Below, one piece after another: positions 42,844 to 52,263 of a DNA stretch of 64,000 bases (positions are counted from its first letter, which is position 1; each line of letters opens with the position of its first letter). The DNA is from Thomasclavelia spiroformis DSM 1552 (lineage in GTDB: Bacteria > Bacillota_I > Bacilli_A > Erysipelotrichales > Coprobacillaceae). The stretch is taken from the NCBI RefSeq assembly GCF_025149465.1, contig NZ_CP102275.1, positions 1,240,001-1,304,000 on the forward strand. The letters are read 5' to 3'. The notes under the pieces were generated by a model. It was given only the letters and a program-made list of their open reading frames with translations. It was not told the DNA's origin and made no database searches. A program made the translations under genes and the position numbers.

Positions 42844-43936
42844 TTGTTTCTCCTTTTACATATTTATCATATATCCCATAAAAACATTCATCGATTTTTC
42901 TTCCTTTTTTTGTCGAAAAATCATAAAAATCTTGTAAACATGACTTGAATCCTGCTATCACATCTTGCTTACATAGTTCAATTTCTTTAGACGAATCATA
43001 ATCACGACTTGGATCATATTTATCCGCTTCATAAATACACATATCTAATTTAGACATATTAATTGATGCCGTTGTATGATGTCTAATTGCTTGTAGAATT
43101 TCTTGATCATCAACTAAAAATTCAATTTGTGCTACATATTGTGACAACCATTGATGCCATATCGCTTCAGGCTTATTTAGATAATCAGGAAAATATTTTT
43201 TCATTAATGCTAAAGCCTTGTCATGTGGCATTTCTTTAGCAATATCATGCAACATTCCTGCTACATATGCTTTGGTTTCATCAATTCCATTGCTTTTAGC
43301 AATTTCTTTAGCTAACTTTGCCATACTTACAGTATGTTTATATCTTTTAGCTGACATTCTAGTTTTAATGATTGTATCTAAATATATACCATTAGATACA
43401 ATGTATTTTAACACTTCTGGTTCTAGTGAATGTAAATTTCCATTACGAATGTCACTACTAGCGTCATCGGTTGCAACAAAATCTAATTTTAAAAAATTAT
43501 ATTTTTTTAAATTATTATTTGTTTGATAACCAATTCGATCAAAAACCACCAAAGATACTAATTCACTAATTTTATCAGCATCTTTCCATTTATGAAACAA
43601 ACTAGCCTGATCCATTCCCATAATAAAATATAATTGATCATCATGATATTTAGATTTTAAATACTTGATTGTATCAATCGTATAATTTTTGGCATCACCT
43701 TTTTGATTAATTTCATAATAACAAATTTCAACTTTTTGATAACGCCTAGTTGCAATTTCTAACATCTCTAAGCGCTGTTTATTAGTTGCTTTACTAGAAT
43801 CTTTCCAAGGATTATTAGCAGTTGGAACAACTAATAATTTATCTAAAGCTAGTTGTTTTAATGACTCTTCAATTACACTTATATGCGAGCGATGAATTGG
43901 ATCAAAGCTTCCACCAAATATTCCAATTTTCATCAT
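42836..43936 (-). CDS. nadD: NadD-YqeK fusion: nicotinate-nucleotide adenylyltransferase plus HD-domain hydrolase
   Basis: A 366-residue fusion. Residues 1-190 are NadD, with the nucleotidyltransferase motif GIFGGSFDPIHRSHI and the SSDIRNG motif (161-167). Residues 195-366 are YqeK, an HD-domain protein: YKHTVSMAKLA, GMLHDIAKE with HD at 230-231, and IRHHTTASINM. YqeK of B. subtilis hydrolyses diadenosine tetraphosphate. In B. subtilis nadD and yqeK are neighbouring separate genes. The first ATG overlaps the yhbY stop codon (ATGA), fixing the start. Confidence 0.93.
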   Translation of the reverse strand: MMKIGIFGGSFDPIHRSHISVIEESLKQLALDKLLVVPTANNPWKDSSKATNKQRLEMLEIATRRYQKVEICYYEINQKGDAKNYTIDTIKYLKSKYHDDQLYFIMGMDQASLFHKWKDADKISELVSLVVFDRIGYQTNNNLKKYNFLKLDFVATDDASSDIRNGNLHSLEPEVLKYIVSNGIYLDTIIKTRMSAKRYKHTVSMAKLAKEIAKSNGIDETKAYVAGMLHDIAKEMPHDKALALMKKYFPDYLNKPEAIWHQWLSQYVAQIEFLVDDQEILQAIRHHTTASINMSKLDMCIYEADKYDPSRDYDSSKEIELCKQDVIAGFKSCLQDFYDFSTKKGRKIDECFYGIYDKYVKGETNG

Positions 43937-44220
43937 GGTAATTTATATAAACCTTTTTCACTAGGGCGATATAAAAGAATAGTTCTTCCTAGTATTTGTA
44001 CAACATCAGCTTTAGTTTTCATACTTATTTCAATTGCAACTTCATTTTTAGATTCACCGCAAGATTCTAAAATTTTAATTTTAATTAATTCATGGGCTTC
44101 TAATGCTGCATCAATTCCTTCAATTTGTGTTTGATGAACACCATCTTTACCAATTTGAAAAATAGCACTTAAATTATGACCTATTCCTCTTAAATATCTT
44201 TTTTGTTTTCCAGTTAACAT
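43933..44220 (-). CDS. yhbY: RNA-binding protein of the CRS1-YhbY family
   Basis: A 95-residue protein (YqeI in B. subtilis, YhbY in E. coli) that binds pre-50S ribosome particles. The conserved start LTGKQKRYLRGIGHNLSAIFQIGKDGV and the later HELIKIKILE and GRTILLYRPSE are the CRM domain landmarks (shown as LTGKQKRYLRG, IGKDGV, HELIKIKILE). It sits between yqeH and nadD, though aroE, found in the B. subtilis operon, is missing. Confidence 0.94.
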   Translation of the reverse strand: MLTGKQKRYLRGIGHNLSAIFQIGKDGVHQTQIEGIDAALEAHELIKIKILESCGESKNEVAIEISMKTKADVVQILGRTILLYRPSEKGLYKLP

Positions 44221-44234
44221 ATCATTTATCCTTT

Positions 44235-45332
44235 CTATATTAATGCTTCTCTTATAAATACTCCAACGCCTTTAGGAACATGTATTTTCACCTTTGCATT
44301 AGCACAATTCACGCTAACAAAACCTAAACCTGAAATTACCAGATCAACTTTATAATTAGGTAATTTAAAATCATAAGCTACCATATCTTTAATATCTTTA
44401 ATTTCCTCAATTTCTGGTTTTAAAGTTAAATGACGATTATACAACCCATCACTATTTTCTAATTTAGTACGATGAATCTTTAACGACTTAGGAAAATAAC
44501 ATGTAAAAGAACTATGATTTCCTTTAATAAAATCAAATCGAGCTAAACCACCAAAATATAAGCTTTGATTTGAATCTAATTGATAATTAATTGGTTTTAA
44601 TTCATTTTTAGGAATAATTGTTTTTAAATCTTCATCTTTAACAAGATGTGCCATTTGATGAGGATTAATAATTCCTGGCGAATCATATAAATAGCTATGA
44701 TCATCTAAAGCAATTTCTATTAAATCGAGAGTTGTTCCTGGGAATTCACTAGTAGTAATCAAGTTATTATCACCTGTTCCATAATGCTTTAATAAAGCAT
44801 TAATCAATGAAGACTTCCCTACATTTGTAACTCCTACAATATAAACATCACGTCCATGGCGATATTCGTTTATTTTATTAATCAATAAGTCTAAATTATA
44901 ATTTTTTACACCACTAGATAAAATTACATCAACCGGTTTAATTCCTGTTTCTTTTAATTGACGGCGCAACCAGTGAATAATTTTTATGTCTTTTAATGAC
45001 TTAGGTAAAATATCTCTTTTATTCCCTACTACCAAGATATCATTATTATTTAAATGACGTGGCAACCCATTAATCAAGCTACCATTATAATCAAATAAAT
45101 CAATTAAATAAACAACTAAACAATCATGATTACCTATTTCTTGAAGAATATTCAAAAAATCATCACTTGTAAGATTTGTTTTTTGTAATTCATGATAATT
45201 TTTTAAACGGAAACATCGTTTACATAATACCTTATCATTATTTAATGCTTTTTTTGGCACAAAGCCAATTTCATTTTCATCTTCACTTTGAATTACTGCT
45301 CCACAGCCAAAACATCTAATTTCTTCGCTCAT
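44235..45332 (-). CDS. yqeH: Circularly permuted ribosome biogenesis GTPase YqeH
   Basis: A 365-residue GTPase needed for 30S subunit assembly. It has an N-terminal zinc finger (CFGCGAVIQ and LCKRCFRLKNY), then the permuted G-motif order: G4 VVGNKRDILP precedes G1 VGVTNVGKSSLINALLK, and G3 is YDSPGI. RBS AAGGAGA and a promoter with TTTAAA-N17-TACAAT (45358-45386) precede it. It heads the minus-strand operon yqeH-yhbY-nadD/yqeK-rsfS-yqeM-mtnN-U32. Confidence 0.95.
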   Translation of the reverse strand: MSEEIRCFGCGAVIQSEDENEIGFVPKKALNNDKVLCKRCFRLKNYHELQKTNLTSDDFLNILQEIGNHDCLVVYLIDLFDYNGSLINGLPRHLNNNDILVVGNKRDILPKSLKDIKIIHWLRRQLKETGIKPVDVILSSGVKNYNLDLLINKINEYRHGRDVYIVGVTNVGKSSLINALLKHYGTGDNNLITTSEFPGTTLDLIEIALDDHSYLYDSPGIINPHQMAHLVKDEDLKTIIPKNELKPINYQLDSNQSLYFGGLARFDFIKGNHSSFTCYFPKSLKIHRTKLENSDGLYNRHLTLKPEIEEIKDIKDMVAYDFKLPNYKVDLVISGLGFVSVNCANAKVKIHVPKGVGVFIREALI

Positions 45333-45357
45333 ATACTCTCCTTTTCAAACTACACCT

Positions 45358-45386
45358 ATTGTACCTTATTTCAAATAACTTTTAAA
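45358..45386 (-). promoter_or_regulatory. Sigma-A type promoter of the yqeH operon
   Basis: On the minus strand TTTAAA (45381-45386), 17-base spacer, TACAAT (45358-45363), 25 bases before the yqeH ATG. Confidence 0.6.
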
Positions 45387-45465
45387 GTAAATAAAATCAA
45401 CAAATAACAAATATTTTGTCCTAAAACAAAAGATTTTCAATATATATGTACTAGAGGTGAAAAAC

Positions 45466-46152
45466 ATGTTTTCAACATTATTGTCATTACTTACTAATGG
45501 CTTTTTTCTTTCCTATATCAAATCAAAATCTTTTGAAATACCATTGACTCCCAAAGAAGAAGCCAAATATCTTGAACGTTTTTTCAATGGTGATCAAGAA
45601 GCTAGAAATGTTTTAATTGAAAGAAACTTGCGCTTAGTTGCCCATATTGCTAAAAAATACGAAAATAACAAAGATTTACAAGAAGATCTTATTTCAATTG
45701 GAACAATTGGACTAATCAAAGCAGTAGATAGTTATAAACAAAATCACAAAACTAAATTAGCCACATATGCCTCTAGATGCATCGAAAATGAAATTTTAAT
45801 GCATCTAAGAGCCAATAAAAAAACCAATTTAGATGTCTCATTAAACGAAACAATCGGTATTGATAAAGATGGCAGCGAAATCGTTTTAGGTGATACAATT
45901 GCCATAAAACAAGATGAATTTATCGATATCATCGACAAAAAAGACACTCTAAACAGACTAACCACTTATTTTAATATCCTTGATCCTCGAGAAAAAGAAA
46001 CTTTAATCATGCATTATGGTCTAAATAACACCAAAAAATACAGTCAAAAAGAAATTGCTAAAAAACTTAATATTTCTCGATCTTATGTTTCTAGATTAGA
46101 AAAACGCGCTTTGATAAAATTATTAAAAAAACATATGGAAGAAAAACCGTAA
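45466..46152 (+). CDS. sigK: Sporulation sigma factor sigma-K (pro-form)
   Basis: A 228-residue sigma-70-family factor for late mother-cell genes. The start at 45466 follows AGAGGTG; a GTG nine bases earlier is part of that RBS. The first 20 residues are hydrophobic (MFSTLLSLLTNGFFLSYI), matching the removable pro-sequence of pro-sigma-K. Region 2 contains ERNLRLVAHIAKKYE and DLISIGTIGLIKAVDSY; LATYASRCIENEILMHLRA follows; region 4.2 includes ISRSYVSRLEKRAL. The gene is continuous, without the skin-type prophage that splits sigK in some Bacillus and Clostridium strains. I saw no clear sigma-E or sigma-K promoter upstream. Confidence 0.95.
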   Translation: MFSTLLSLLTNGFFLSYIKSKSFEIPLTPKEEAKYLERFFNGDQEARNVLIERNLRLVAHIAKKYENNKDLQEDLISIGTIGLIKAVDSYKQNHKTKLATYASRCIENEILMHLRANKKTNLDVSLNETIGIDKDGSEIVLGDTIAIKQDEFIDIIDKKDTLNRLTTYFNILDPREKETLIMHYGLNNTKKYSQKEIAKKLNISRSYVSRLEKRALIKLLKKHMEEKP

Positions 46153-46166
46153 ATATTTACGGTTTT
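46143..46166. terminator. Shared bidirectional terminator between sigK and parC
   Basis: A perfect 12-bp palindrome (46143-46154 and 46155-46166; AAAACCGTAAAT arm) spans the gap between convergent genes and includes both stop codons (46150-46152 for sigK, 46165-46167 for parC). The minus-strand side has a T-tract. Confidence 0.8.
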
Positions 46167-48714
46167 AAAATTCTCCATCACTTAAAATATCTTCTAAACT
46201 AATCTTTTCATATTTCAATGATTTATTCTTTTTTGTAATCAAACTTTGATCATCACTTACTTTTTTAACATTTAATGTTGTTTTTAAAGTAGTGTAATCA
46301 TTTGTTGAAATACATTTATCAATATAAATATCATCAATATATTGATCTTTATTAAGTTTAACTAATGAACTAAATTTTTGTTCTAATGACATGTTATGAT
46401 AATCATTGACTTTAAATTCAACTACTGTTTGATTATTTAAAGTTATCATTATTTGCTGATTATTATCAACGATTAAGGCTTTTTTTACATATGTTGTTTT
46501 AGTTTTAAGATTCTTAAACAACATTACTCCTTTTGTAGCACGATTACATGGTTTAATATCACTGATTTTAATTCTTTTTATTCCACCACTATCACTAATC
46601 AATACTAAAGAATGATCAACCATAGGATCAAATGTATCTAAACTTACTAGCTCATCATCTTTTAAATTAATTGCTTTAATTCCTAAAGCTTTTATCCCAA
46701 CTATCGAAACTTCTTGTTCACTATATAAAGCACCATAACCTTTTTTTGTTGTTAAAATAATTCCTTGATCATTATTAGTTAATTTAACATCAACAACTTT
46801 ATCACCATTTTTTAATCCAATACATTTTAATGGTTTAGAATATCGTGTCACTTCAAAATCTTTTAATAAAGTACGTTTAATTTGACCATTTTTAGTAGCA
46901 ATCATCACATATAATGGCAAATTAAAATCTTTAACTAGAATACTTGCAATAATTTTTTCACTAGAATCCATCTTAACTAAATAACTTACATGTTTACCAG
47001 GATCTTTCCATTTAAACTCTTCAATTTTATGAACCGGAATAAATAAATAATTACCAGCATCACTAAATAACAATAGATGATCTAATGTATTGGCCTTATA
47101 CATTGATACTAAATAATCATTTTCTTTTTTACCAAATGGCGTTTTTTCACTTGCTTTGATCGAACGATTACTAATTCTTTTAATATAACCATCTCTAGTA
47201 ATCGAAATATTGACATCTTCAGATAAAATCATCGCTTTTTCATCAATTTTAACTTCTTGGATCTTATCTCTAATCATTGATAAACGTGGCATTGGATATT
47301 TTTTCTTAATGTTTTTTAATTGATCAATGATTACTTTTCTTAATACTTCATCACTATCTAAAATAGTATTTAGATATTTGATTTTTTCATTCAATTCTTC
47401 ATTTTCATTTTCTAATGTTTTAATATCGGTATTAGTTAAACGATATAATTGTAACATTACAATCGCTTCAGCTTGTTTTTCACTAAATTCGTATTTAGCC
47501 ATTAAATTTTTTTTAGCATCACTTTTATCTTTAGATTCTCTAATTGTTTTAACAACATCATCTAAAATAGAAATAGCTTTGATTAATCCCTCAACAATAT
47601 GTTTACGATCTTTAGCTTTATTTAAATCATAAATTGAACTACGAGTAACAACATCAATTTGATGATCAATATAACCATCTAAAATATCTAAAATACCCAT
47701 TAATACTGGTCGCTTATCTTTAATTGCTACCATATTATAATTATAATTTTTTTGCAAATCAGTATTTTTATATAGATAATTTAAAGTATTTTGTACAGAA
47801 ATATCTTTTTTTAAATCAATTACGATTCTAAGACCATTACGATCTGATTCATCACGAACTTCAATTATTCCTTCAAGATTACGATTGAAATGGATTTCAT
47901 CAATTTTACGAACTAACTCAGCTTTATTAACTTCATAAGGAATTTCGCTAATTACGATTTTATTCATATTTTTTTCTTCAATAATTTCAGTTTTACTGCG
48001 AACAATTACTTTCCCTTTACCATGTTTAAAAGCATTTAAGATTCCTTCTTTACCCTCTACAATCGCTCCAGTAGGAAAATCAGGTCCTTTAATAAATTCC
48101 ATAATTTTTTCAAGTGAACAATTTGAATGTTTAATTCGATAAATTGTTGCATCAATAACTTCTTCTAAATTATGCGGTGGTATATCTGTTGCATATCCGG
48201 CCGATATTCCCGTTGCGCCATTAACTAATAAATTTGGATACGCCGCCGGTAAAACAGTTGGTTCATATTCAGTATCATCAAAGTTTAAAGACATTAAAAC
48301 CGTATCTTTATCTAAATCTTTCAACAATTCCACAGCAATTGGTGAAAGTCTTGCTTCAGTATAACGCATTGCTGCTGCAGGATCATTATCGATTGAACCA
48401 TTATTACCTTGCATATCAATTAATGGAGCTCTCATTTTCCAATCTTGAGATAGACGAACCATTGCATCATAAACAGAGGTATCACCATGAGGATGATAAT
48501 TACCAATTACATTTCCAATAGTTTTAGCCGATTTACGATATGGTTTAGTGGCTAGATTACCCTCTTTATACATTGAATACAAAATTCTTCGTTGAACTGG
48601 CTTTAACCCATCACGAACATCCGGTAAAGCACGATCTTGAATAATATATTTAGAATACTTACCAAAGCGATCACCCATGATCGTTTCAAGTGACATGACT
48701 ATTTTTTTATCCAT
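46165..48714 (-). CDS. parC: DNA topoisomerase IV subunit A
   Basis: An 849-residue subunit that cleaves DNA and unlinks daughter chromosomes. The DNA-gate region contains DGLKPVQRRILYSMY, HPHGDTSVYDAMVRLSQ and GNNGSIDNDPAAAMRYTEARLS with the catalytic Tyr near 120. The quinolone-resistance region keeps Ser in GDTSVYDA. The C-terminal half is a beta-pinwheel without the GyrA box. It lies 12 bases after parE on the same strand. Confidence 0.94.
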   Translation of the reverse strand: MDKKIVMSLETIMGDRFGKYSKYIIQDRALPDVRDGLKPVQRRILYSMYKEGNLATKPYRKSAKTIGNVIGNYHPHGDTSVYDAMVRLSQDWKMRAPLIDMQGNNGSIDNDPAAAMRYTEARLSPIAVELLKDLDKDTVLMSLNFDDTEYEPTVLPAAYPNLLVNGATGISAGYATDIPPHNLEEVIDATIYRIKHSNCSLEKIMEFIKGPDFPTGAIVEGKEGILNAFKHGKGKVIVRSKTEIIEEKNMNKIVISEIPYEVNKAELVRKIDEIHFNRNLEGIIEVRDESDRNGLRIVIDLKKDISVQNTLNYLYKNTDLQKNYNYNMVAIKDKRPVLMGILDILDGYIDHQIDVVTRSSIYDLNKAKDRKHIVEGLIKAISILDDVVKTIRESKDKSDAKKNLMAKYEFSEKQAEAIVMLQLYRLTNTDIKTLENENEELNEKIKYLNTILDSDEVLRKVIIDQLKNIKKKYPMPRLSMIRDKIQEVKIDEKAMILSEDVNISITRDGYIKRISNRSIKASEKTPFGKKENDYLVSMYKANTLDHLLLFSDAGNYLFIPVHKIEEFKWKDPGKHVSYLVKMDSSEKIIASILVKDFNLPLYVMIATKNGQIKRTLLKDFEVTRYSKPLKCIGLKNGDKVVDVKLTNNDQGIILTTKKGYGALYSEQEVSIVGIKALGIKAINLKDDELVSLDTFDPMVDHSLVLISDSGGIKRIKISDIKPCNRATKGVMLFKNLKTKTTYVKKALIVDNNQQIMITLNNQTVVEFKVNDYHNMSLEQKFSSLVKLNKDQYIDDIYIDKCISTNDYTTLKTTLNVKKVSDDQSLITKKNKSLKYEKISLEDILSDGEF

Positions 48715-48726
48715 GCTTTATCCTCC

Positions 48727-50655
48727 TTAATCAATTGTAAAATTATCTTCTAGTGTAAATTGAACATTTTGTTCAATCCATTCACGGCGCGGTTCTACTT
48801 TATCACCCATCAATACCGAAACACGTCTTTCGACAAGAGCGGCATCATCAATTGATACTTGAATCAATGTTCTCGTTTCGGGATTCATTGTTGTTTCCCA
48901 TAATTGACTAGCATTCATTTCCCCTAAACCTTTATAACGCTGTACAACATAACCTTTACCAATTTTCTTTTTTGCATCCTCTAGTTCATCATCTTGCCAT
49001 GCATAAATAGCTTCTTCTTTTTTTCCGTTTTTCTTAGATATTTTATATAATGGCGGCAGAGCAATATATACTTTACCAGCTGTAATTAAGCCTTTCATAT
49101 ACCGATAGAAAAAAGTTAATAATAAAGTTTGAATATGTGCCCCATCAGTATCGGCATCGGTCATAATAATAACTTTATTATAGTTACTGTCTTTTTCATT
49201 AAAATCAGCACCAACACCTGCTCCAATTGTATTAATAATCGTTGCAATTTCTTCATTTTTCAATATATCACTCATCGCTGCTTTTTCCGTATTAATAACT
49301 TTTCCACGTAATGGCAAAATTGCTTGATACTTACGATCACGTCCCTGTTTAGCACTACCACCAGCCGAATCCCCTTCGACTAAATACAATTCTTTACGCT
49401 TTTTATCTTTGGATTGAGCCGGTGCTAATTTACCACTTAAAATTTTTTCTTGCCGTGTTCCTTTTCCCTTTCTAGCAGCTTCACGAGCTTTTCTAGCCGC
49501 ATCACGAACTTGAGCTGCTTTAATCATTTTTTTAATTAAAACATCTGCAATTTGTTTATTTTCTTCTAAATAAAAAGATAGTTTTTCATAGACAATATTA
49601 TCAACCACATTACGAGCCTCAGGAGTCCCTAATTTTGATTTTGTTTGTCCTTCAAACTGTAATAAATGTTCCGGCACTTTAATTGAAATAATTGCTGATA
49701 AACCTTCACGAACATCATTTCCTTCTAGATTCTTATCCTTTTCCTTCAACAAACCATATTTACGAGCATATTCATTAAATGTTCTAGTTAAAGCTGATCT
49801 AAAGCCAGTTTCATGACTTCCCCCATCACTAGTTCTTACTAAATTTACAAATGACAAAGTATTTTCTTGATATCCTGAAGTAAATTGCATTGCTAAATCC
49901 ACTTCAATTTCATTATTGATACCTTCAATACTAATAATTGGATTTAATACATCTTTTTCATAATTTAAATATTCAACAAATGCAATCAATCCATTATCAT
50001 ATTGATAAACAACTTCTTTATCACTACGTTCATCTTTTAAATCAATTCTGATTCCTTTTAATAAAAAGGCACTTTCCATCAATCTTTCACTAATTGTTGA
50101 AAAATTATATTCTGTCGTTGAAAAAATACTTGCATCAGGCAAAAAATGAATTGTCGTTCCCGTTTTATTAGTTTTACCAACAACTTTTAATTTTCCAATT
50201 TTACTACCACCATTTTCAAATCTTTGTTGCCAAATTTTTCCATCACGATAAACTGTTACTTCTAACCAGGTAGACAAAGCATTAACAACAGAGGCTCCAA
50301 CACCATGTAAACCACCTGATGTTTTATAACCGCCATCTTCATTAAATTTACCACCAGCATGTAAAACAGTTAAAATGACTTCTGTCGCTGGTCTACCCGA
50401 TGCATGCATTCCCGTTGGCATCCCACGACCATGATCACTAACTATAATACTATTATCTTTACAAATCGTTACCTGAATGTTATCACCAAATCCACTTAAT
50501 GCTTCATCAATTGCATTGTCGACAATTTCCCAAACAAGGTGATGCAAACCACGGCTATCAGTTGAACCGATATACATTCCAGGTCTTTTTCTAACTGCTT
50601 CTAATCCTTCTAATATTTGAATATTCGATTCATCATAACTATTTTTAGCTGCCAT
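48727..50655 (-). CDS. parE: DNA topoisomerase IV subunit B
   Basis: A 642-residue GHKL ATPase subunit. Motifs are EGLEAVRKRPGMYIGSTD, the ATP-binding EIVDNAIDEAL, SGGLHGVGASVVNALS, and the TOPRIM residues in ELYLVEGDSAGGSAKQGRDRKYQ (shown in part as LVEGDSAGGSAKQGRD) and IIMTDADTDGAHI. It is distinguished from GyrB by its pairing with parC and the divergent plsY next door, an order also seen in B. subtilis. RBS AAAGGAGG precedes the ATG. Confidence 0.93.
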   Translation of the reverse strand: MAAKNSYDESNIQILEGLEAVRKRPGMYIGSTDSRGLHHLVWEIVDNAIDEALSGFGDNIQVTICKDNSIIVSDHGRGMPTGMHASGRPATEVILTVLHAGGKFNEDGGYKTSGGLHGVGASVVNALSTWLEVTVYRDGKIWQQRFENGGSKIGKLKVVGKTNKTGTTIHFLPDASIFSTTEYNFSTISERLMESAFLLKGIRIDLKDERSDKEVVYQYDNGLIAFVEYLNYEKDVLNPIISIEGINNEIEVDLAMQFTSGYQENTLSFVNLVRTSDGGSHETGFRSALTRTFNEYARKYGLLKEKDKNLEGNDVREGLSAIISIKVPEHLLQFEGQTKSKLGTPEARNVVDNIVYEKLSFYLEENKQIADVLIKKMIKAAQVRDAARKAREAARKGKGTRQEKILSGKLAPAQSKDKKRKELYLVEGDSAGGSAKQGRDRKYQAILPLRGKVINTEKAAMSDILKNEEIATIINTIGAGVGADFNEKDSNYNKVIIMTDADTDGAHIQTLLLTFFYRYMKGLITAGKVYIALPPLYKISKKNGKKEEAIYAWQDDELEDAKKKIGKGYVVQRYKGLGEMNASQLWETTMNPETRTLIQVSIDDAALVERRVSVLMGDKVEPRREWIEQNVQFTLEDNFTID

Positions 50656-50775
50656 TTAATCAATTGCCTCCTTTAATCACTTTTGACATTATAACTAAAT
50701 TACATCATTTTTTCAAAGGTTATTGTGTTTTTAAATTGATTAATTTATTAATCTAATTTAAGTTTTATAAAAATA

Positions 50776-50803
50776 TTGCTTTTTTAAACGATTATTATAT
50801 AAT
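50776..50803 (+). promoter_or_regulatory. Probable promoter of plsY
   Basis: TATAAT at 50798-50803 with a weak TTGCTT box (50776-50781) 16 bases upstream. The plsY start lies 19 bases downstream. The remainder of the divergent gap (50656-50775) is AT-rich and shows no other structure. Confidence 0.5.
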
Positions 50804-50821
50804 AAATGTCAGGTGATGTAT

Positions 50822-51421
50822 ATGATTTCAATATTATTAATAATTTTGGCATATCTTTATGGTTCAATTCCATTTGCTTTAGTAATTGGTAAACTATTTT
50901 ATAAAACTGATGTGCGTAATTTTGGTTCTGGAAATTTAGGTGGAACGAATACTGGAAGAGTTTTAGGAAAAAAAGCTGGTGTAGCAGTAATTATTTTAGA
51001 TGCATCAAAAGCACTAATTATTATGCTTTTAACTAAGTATTTATGCTCAATCTTATCTTTACATGCAGATTTACCATATATATGTGCTTTATTTTGTGTA
51101 ATCGGACATTGTTATCCTATTTTTGCAAACTTTAAAGGTGGTAAAGCTGTATCAACTGCAATTGGTTATTTTTTAGCAGTAAATCCAATTGGTGCTATTT
51201 TAGCCTTGGTAGTATTCTTTATTGTCTTAAAGATAAGCAAGTATGTATCTTTATCTTCAGTATTAGCTTCATCATCAGTTTTAGTTTCAATTCCTTTTTT
51301 AGATATATCACTAATCGGTAAACTAACAACTGCTATCATTATTCTTTTATTAGTTTATCGTCATCGTGAAAACCTAAAAAGAGTAAAAAATAAAACTGAA
51401 AGCAAAATAAGCTGGATGTAA
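50822..51421 (+). CDS. plsY: Acyl-phosphate glycerol-3-phosphate acyltransferase PlsY
   Basis: A 199-residue membrane enzyme with about five helices that makes lysophosphatidic acid from acyl-phosphate and glycerol 3-phosphate. The motifs GSIPFALVIGKL, RNFGSGNLGGTNTGRVLG and GHCYPIFANFKGGKAVST are diagnostic. The ATG at 50822 is chosen because AGGTGA (50811-50816) is a good RBS distance; earlier GTG/ATG codons overlap it. Together with the divergent parE gene it keeps a Firmicutes-wide arrangement. Confidence 0.94.
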   Translation: MISILLIILAYLYGSIPFALVIGKLFYKTDVRNFGSGNLGGTNTGRVLGKKAGVAVIILDASKALIIMLLTKYLCSILSLHADLPYICALFCVIGHCYPIFANFKGGKAVSTAIGYFLAVNPIGAILALVVFFIVLKISKYVSLSSVLASSSVLVSIPFLDISLIGKLTTAIIILLLVYRHRENLKRVKNKTESKISWM

Positions 51422-51435
51422 AAAATCTTGTTAGT

Positions 51436-51467
51436 AGTATCAACTTATTAAGTTGATACTTTTTTAT
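51436..51467 (+). terminator. Rho-independent terminator of plsY
   Basis: Eleven-base-pair stem AGTATCAACTT / AAGTTGATACT (51436-51446 and 51450-51460), three-base loop, T-run after 51460. The rest of the gap to 51619 is AT-rich and shows nothing else. Confidence 0.9.
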
Positions 51468-51619
51468 TATATTTAAACATTAGATTTTTAATACAATTAA
51501 AATAGTTTAACACTAGTTAAAAATATAAATCAGAAAAACTAATTTAATAAAAAATGTCAAATTAAAAAACAATTAAATTTCTTAACTTGACACCATAAAC
51601 TAAACATATTTTTAACCTT

Positions 51620-52240
51620 TTATTTATAACTGATTACCTCTTCATCATCTAAATGACTAGCATCACCAATATATTTAATTGTAAAGTTTTTACCATCAAA
51701 ATCCACTTCACTTAACGAACACCCTCTTACAATATGTTGATTGATCTTCACTAGATCTTTTGTTTGATAATTAAGCATTAAACCATGTAAGATTACAAAA
51801 AGCATGCCATGAATCGTAATGAAAATTGTTTTATCATAATATTTTTGATATACATCATTTATAAATGACTTTAATCTTGTTTGAACTTCAAAATACGATT
51901 CTCCACCTGTTAATCTAACATTATCATCAGGATTATTCCATAAATTAAAGTATTCTTCATTATTTAAAAGTTCTTCAATTTTCTTCCCTTCATAAATTCC
52001 AAAATTCATTTCTTTTAAACGCACGTCTTCATTAAACTGATCAAATAAAATTTGGCTCGTACTTTTGGCTCTCCCAATTGGGCTAGAATAACAACAATCA
52101 ATTTTCAAATCTTTAATTCTGTCTTTTAATAACAAAGCATCTTTAATGCCAGTTTCACTAAGGGGTGAATCTTGCCATCCTTGAAGTCTTTTTTCTTGAT
52201 TCCACAATGTTTTAGAATGTCTAGTAATATATATCTTCAT
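51620..52240 (-). CDS. Histidine phosphatase / phosphoglycerate mutase-like protein
   Basis: A 206-residue member of the histidine phosphatase superfamily. The catalytic His is in YITRHSKTLWNQ, with Ser in place of the Gly in the more common RHG; the second Arg/Glu/His set is in YSSPIGRAKSTSQ, LKEMNFGIYEGKK and ITIHGM. Members remove phosphate from small metabolites; the substrate cannot be told. It lies in a minus-strand cluster after YneF and a hypothetical gene. Confidence 0.88.
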   Translation of the reverse strand: MKIYITRHSKTLWNQEKRLQGWQDSPLSETGIKDALLLKDRIKDLKIDCCYSSPIGRAKSTSQILFDQFNEDVRLKEMNFGIYEGKKIEELLNNEEYFNLWNNPDDNVRLTGGESYFEVQTRLKSFINDVYQKYYDKTIFITIHGMLFVILHGLMLNYQTKDLVKINQHIVRGCSLSEVDFDGKNFTIKYIGDASHLDDEEVISYK

Positions 52241-52263
52241 AAAATAAAATAAGGGCTAATCCC

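Noticed and set aside
48727-50655. gyrB instead of parE
   Set aside because: The gene lies directly before parC and divergent from plsY, an arrangement typical for topoisomerase IV, and the partner lacks the GyrA box.
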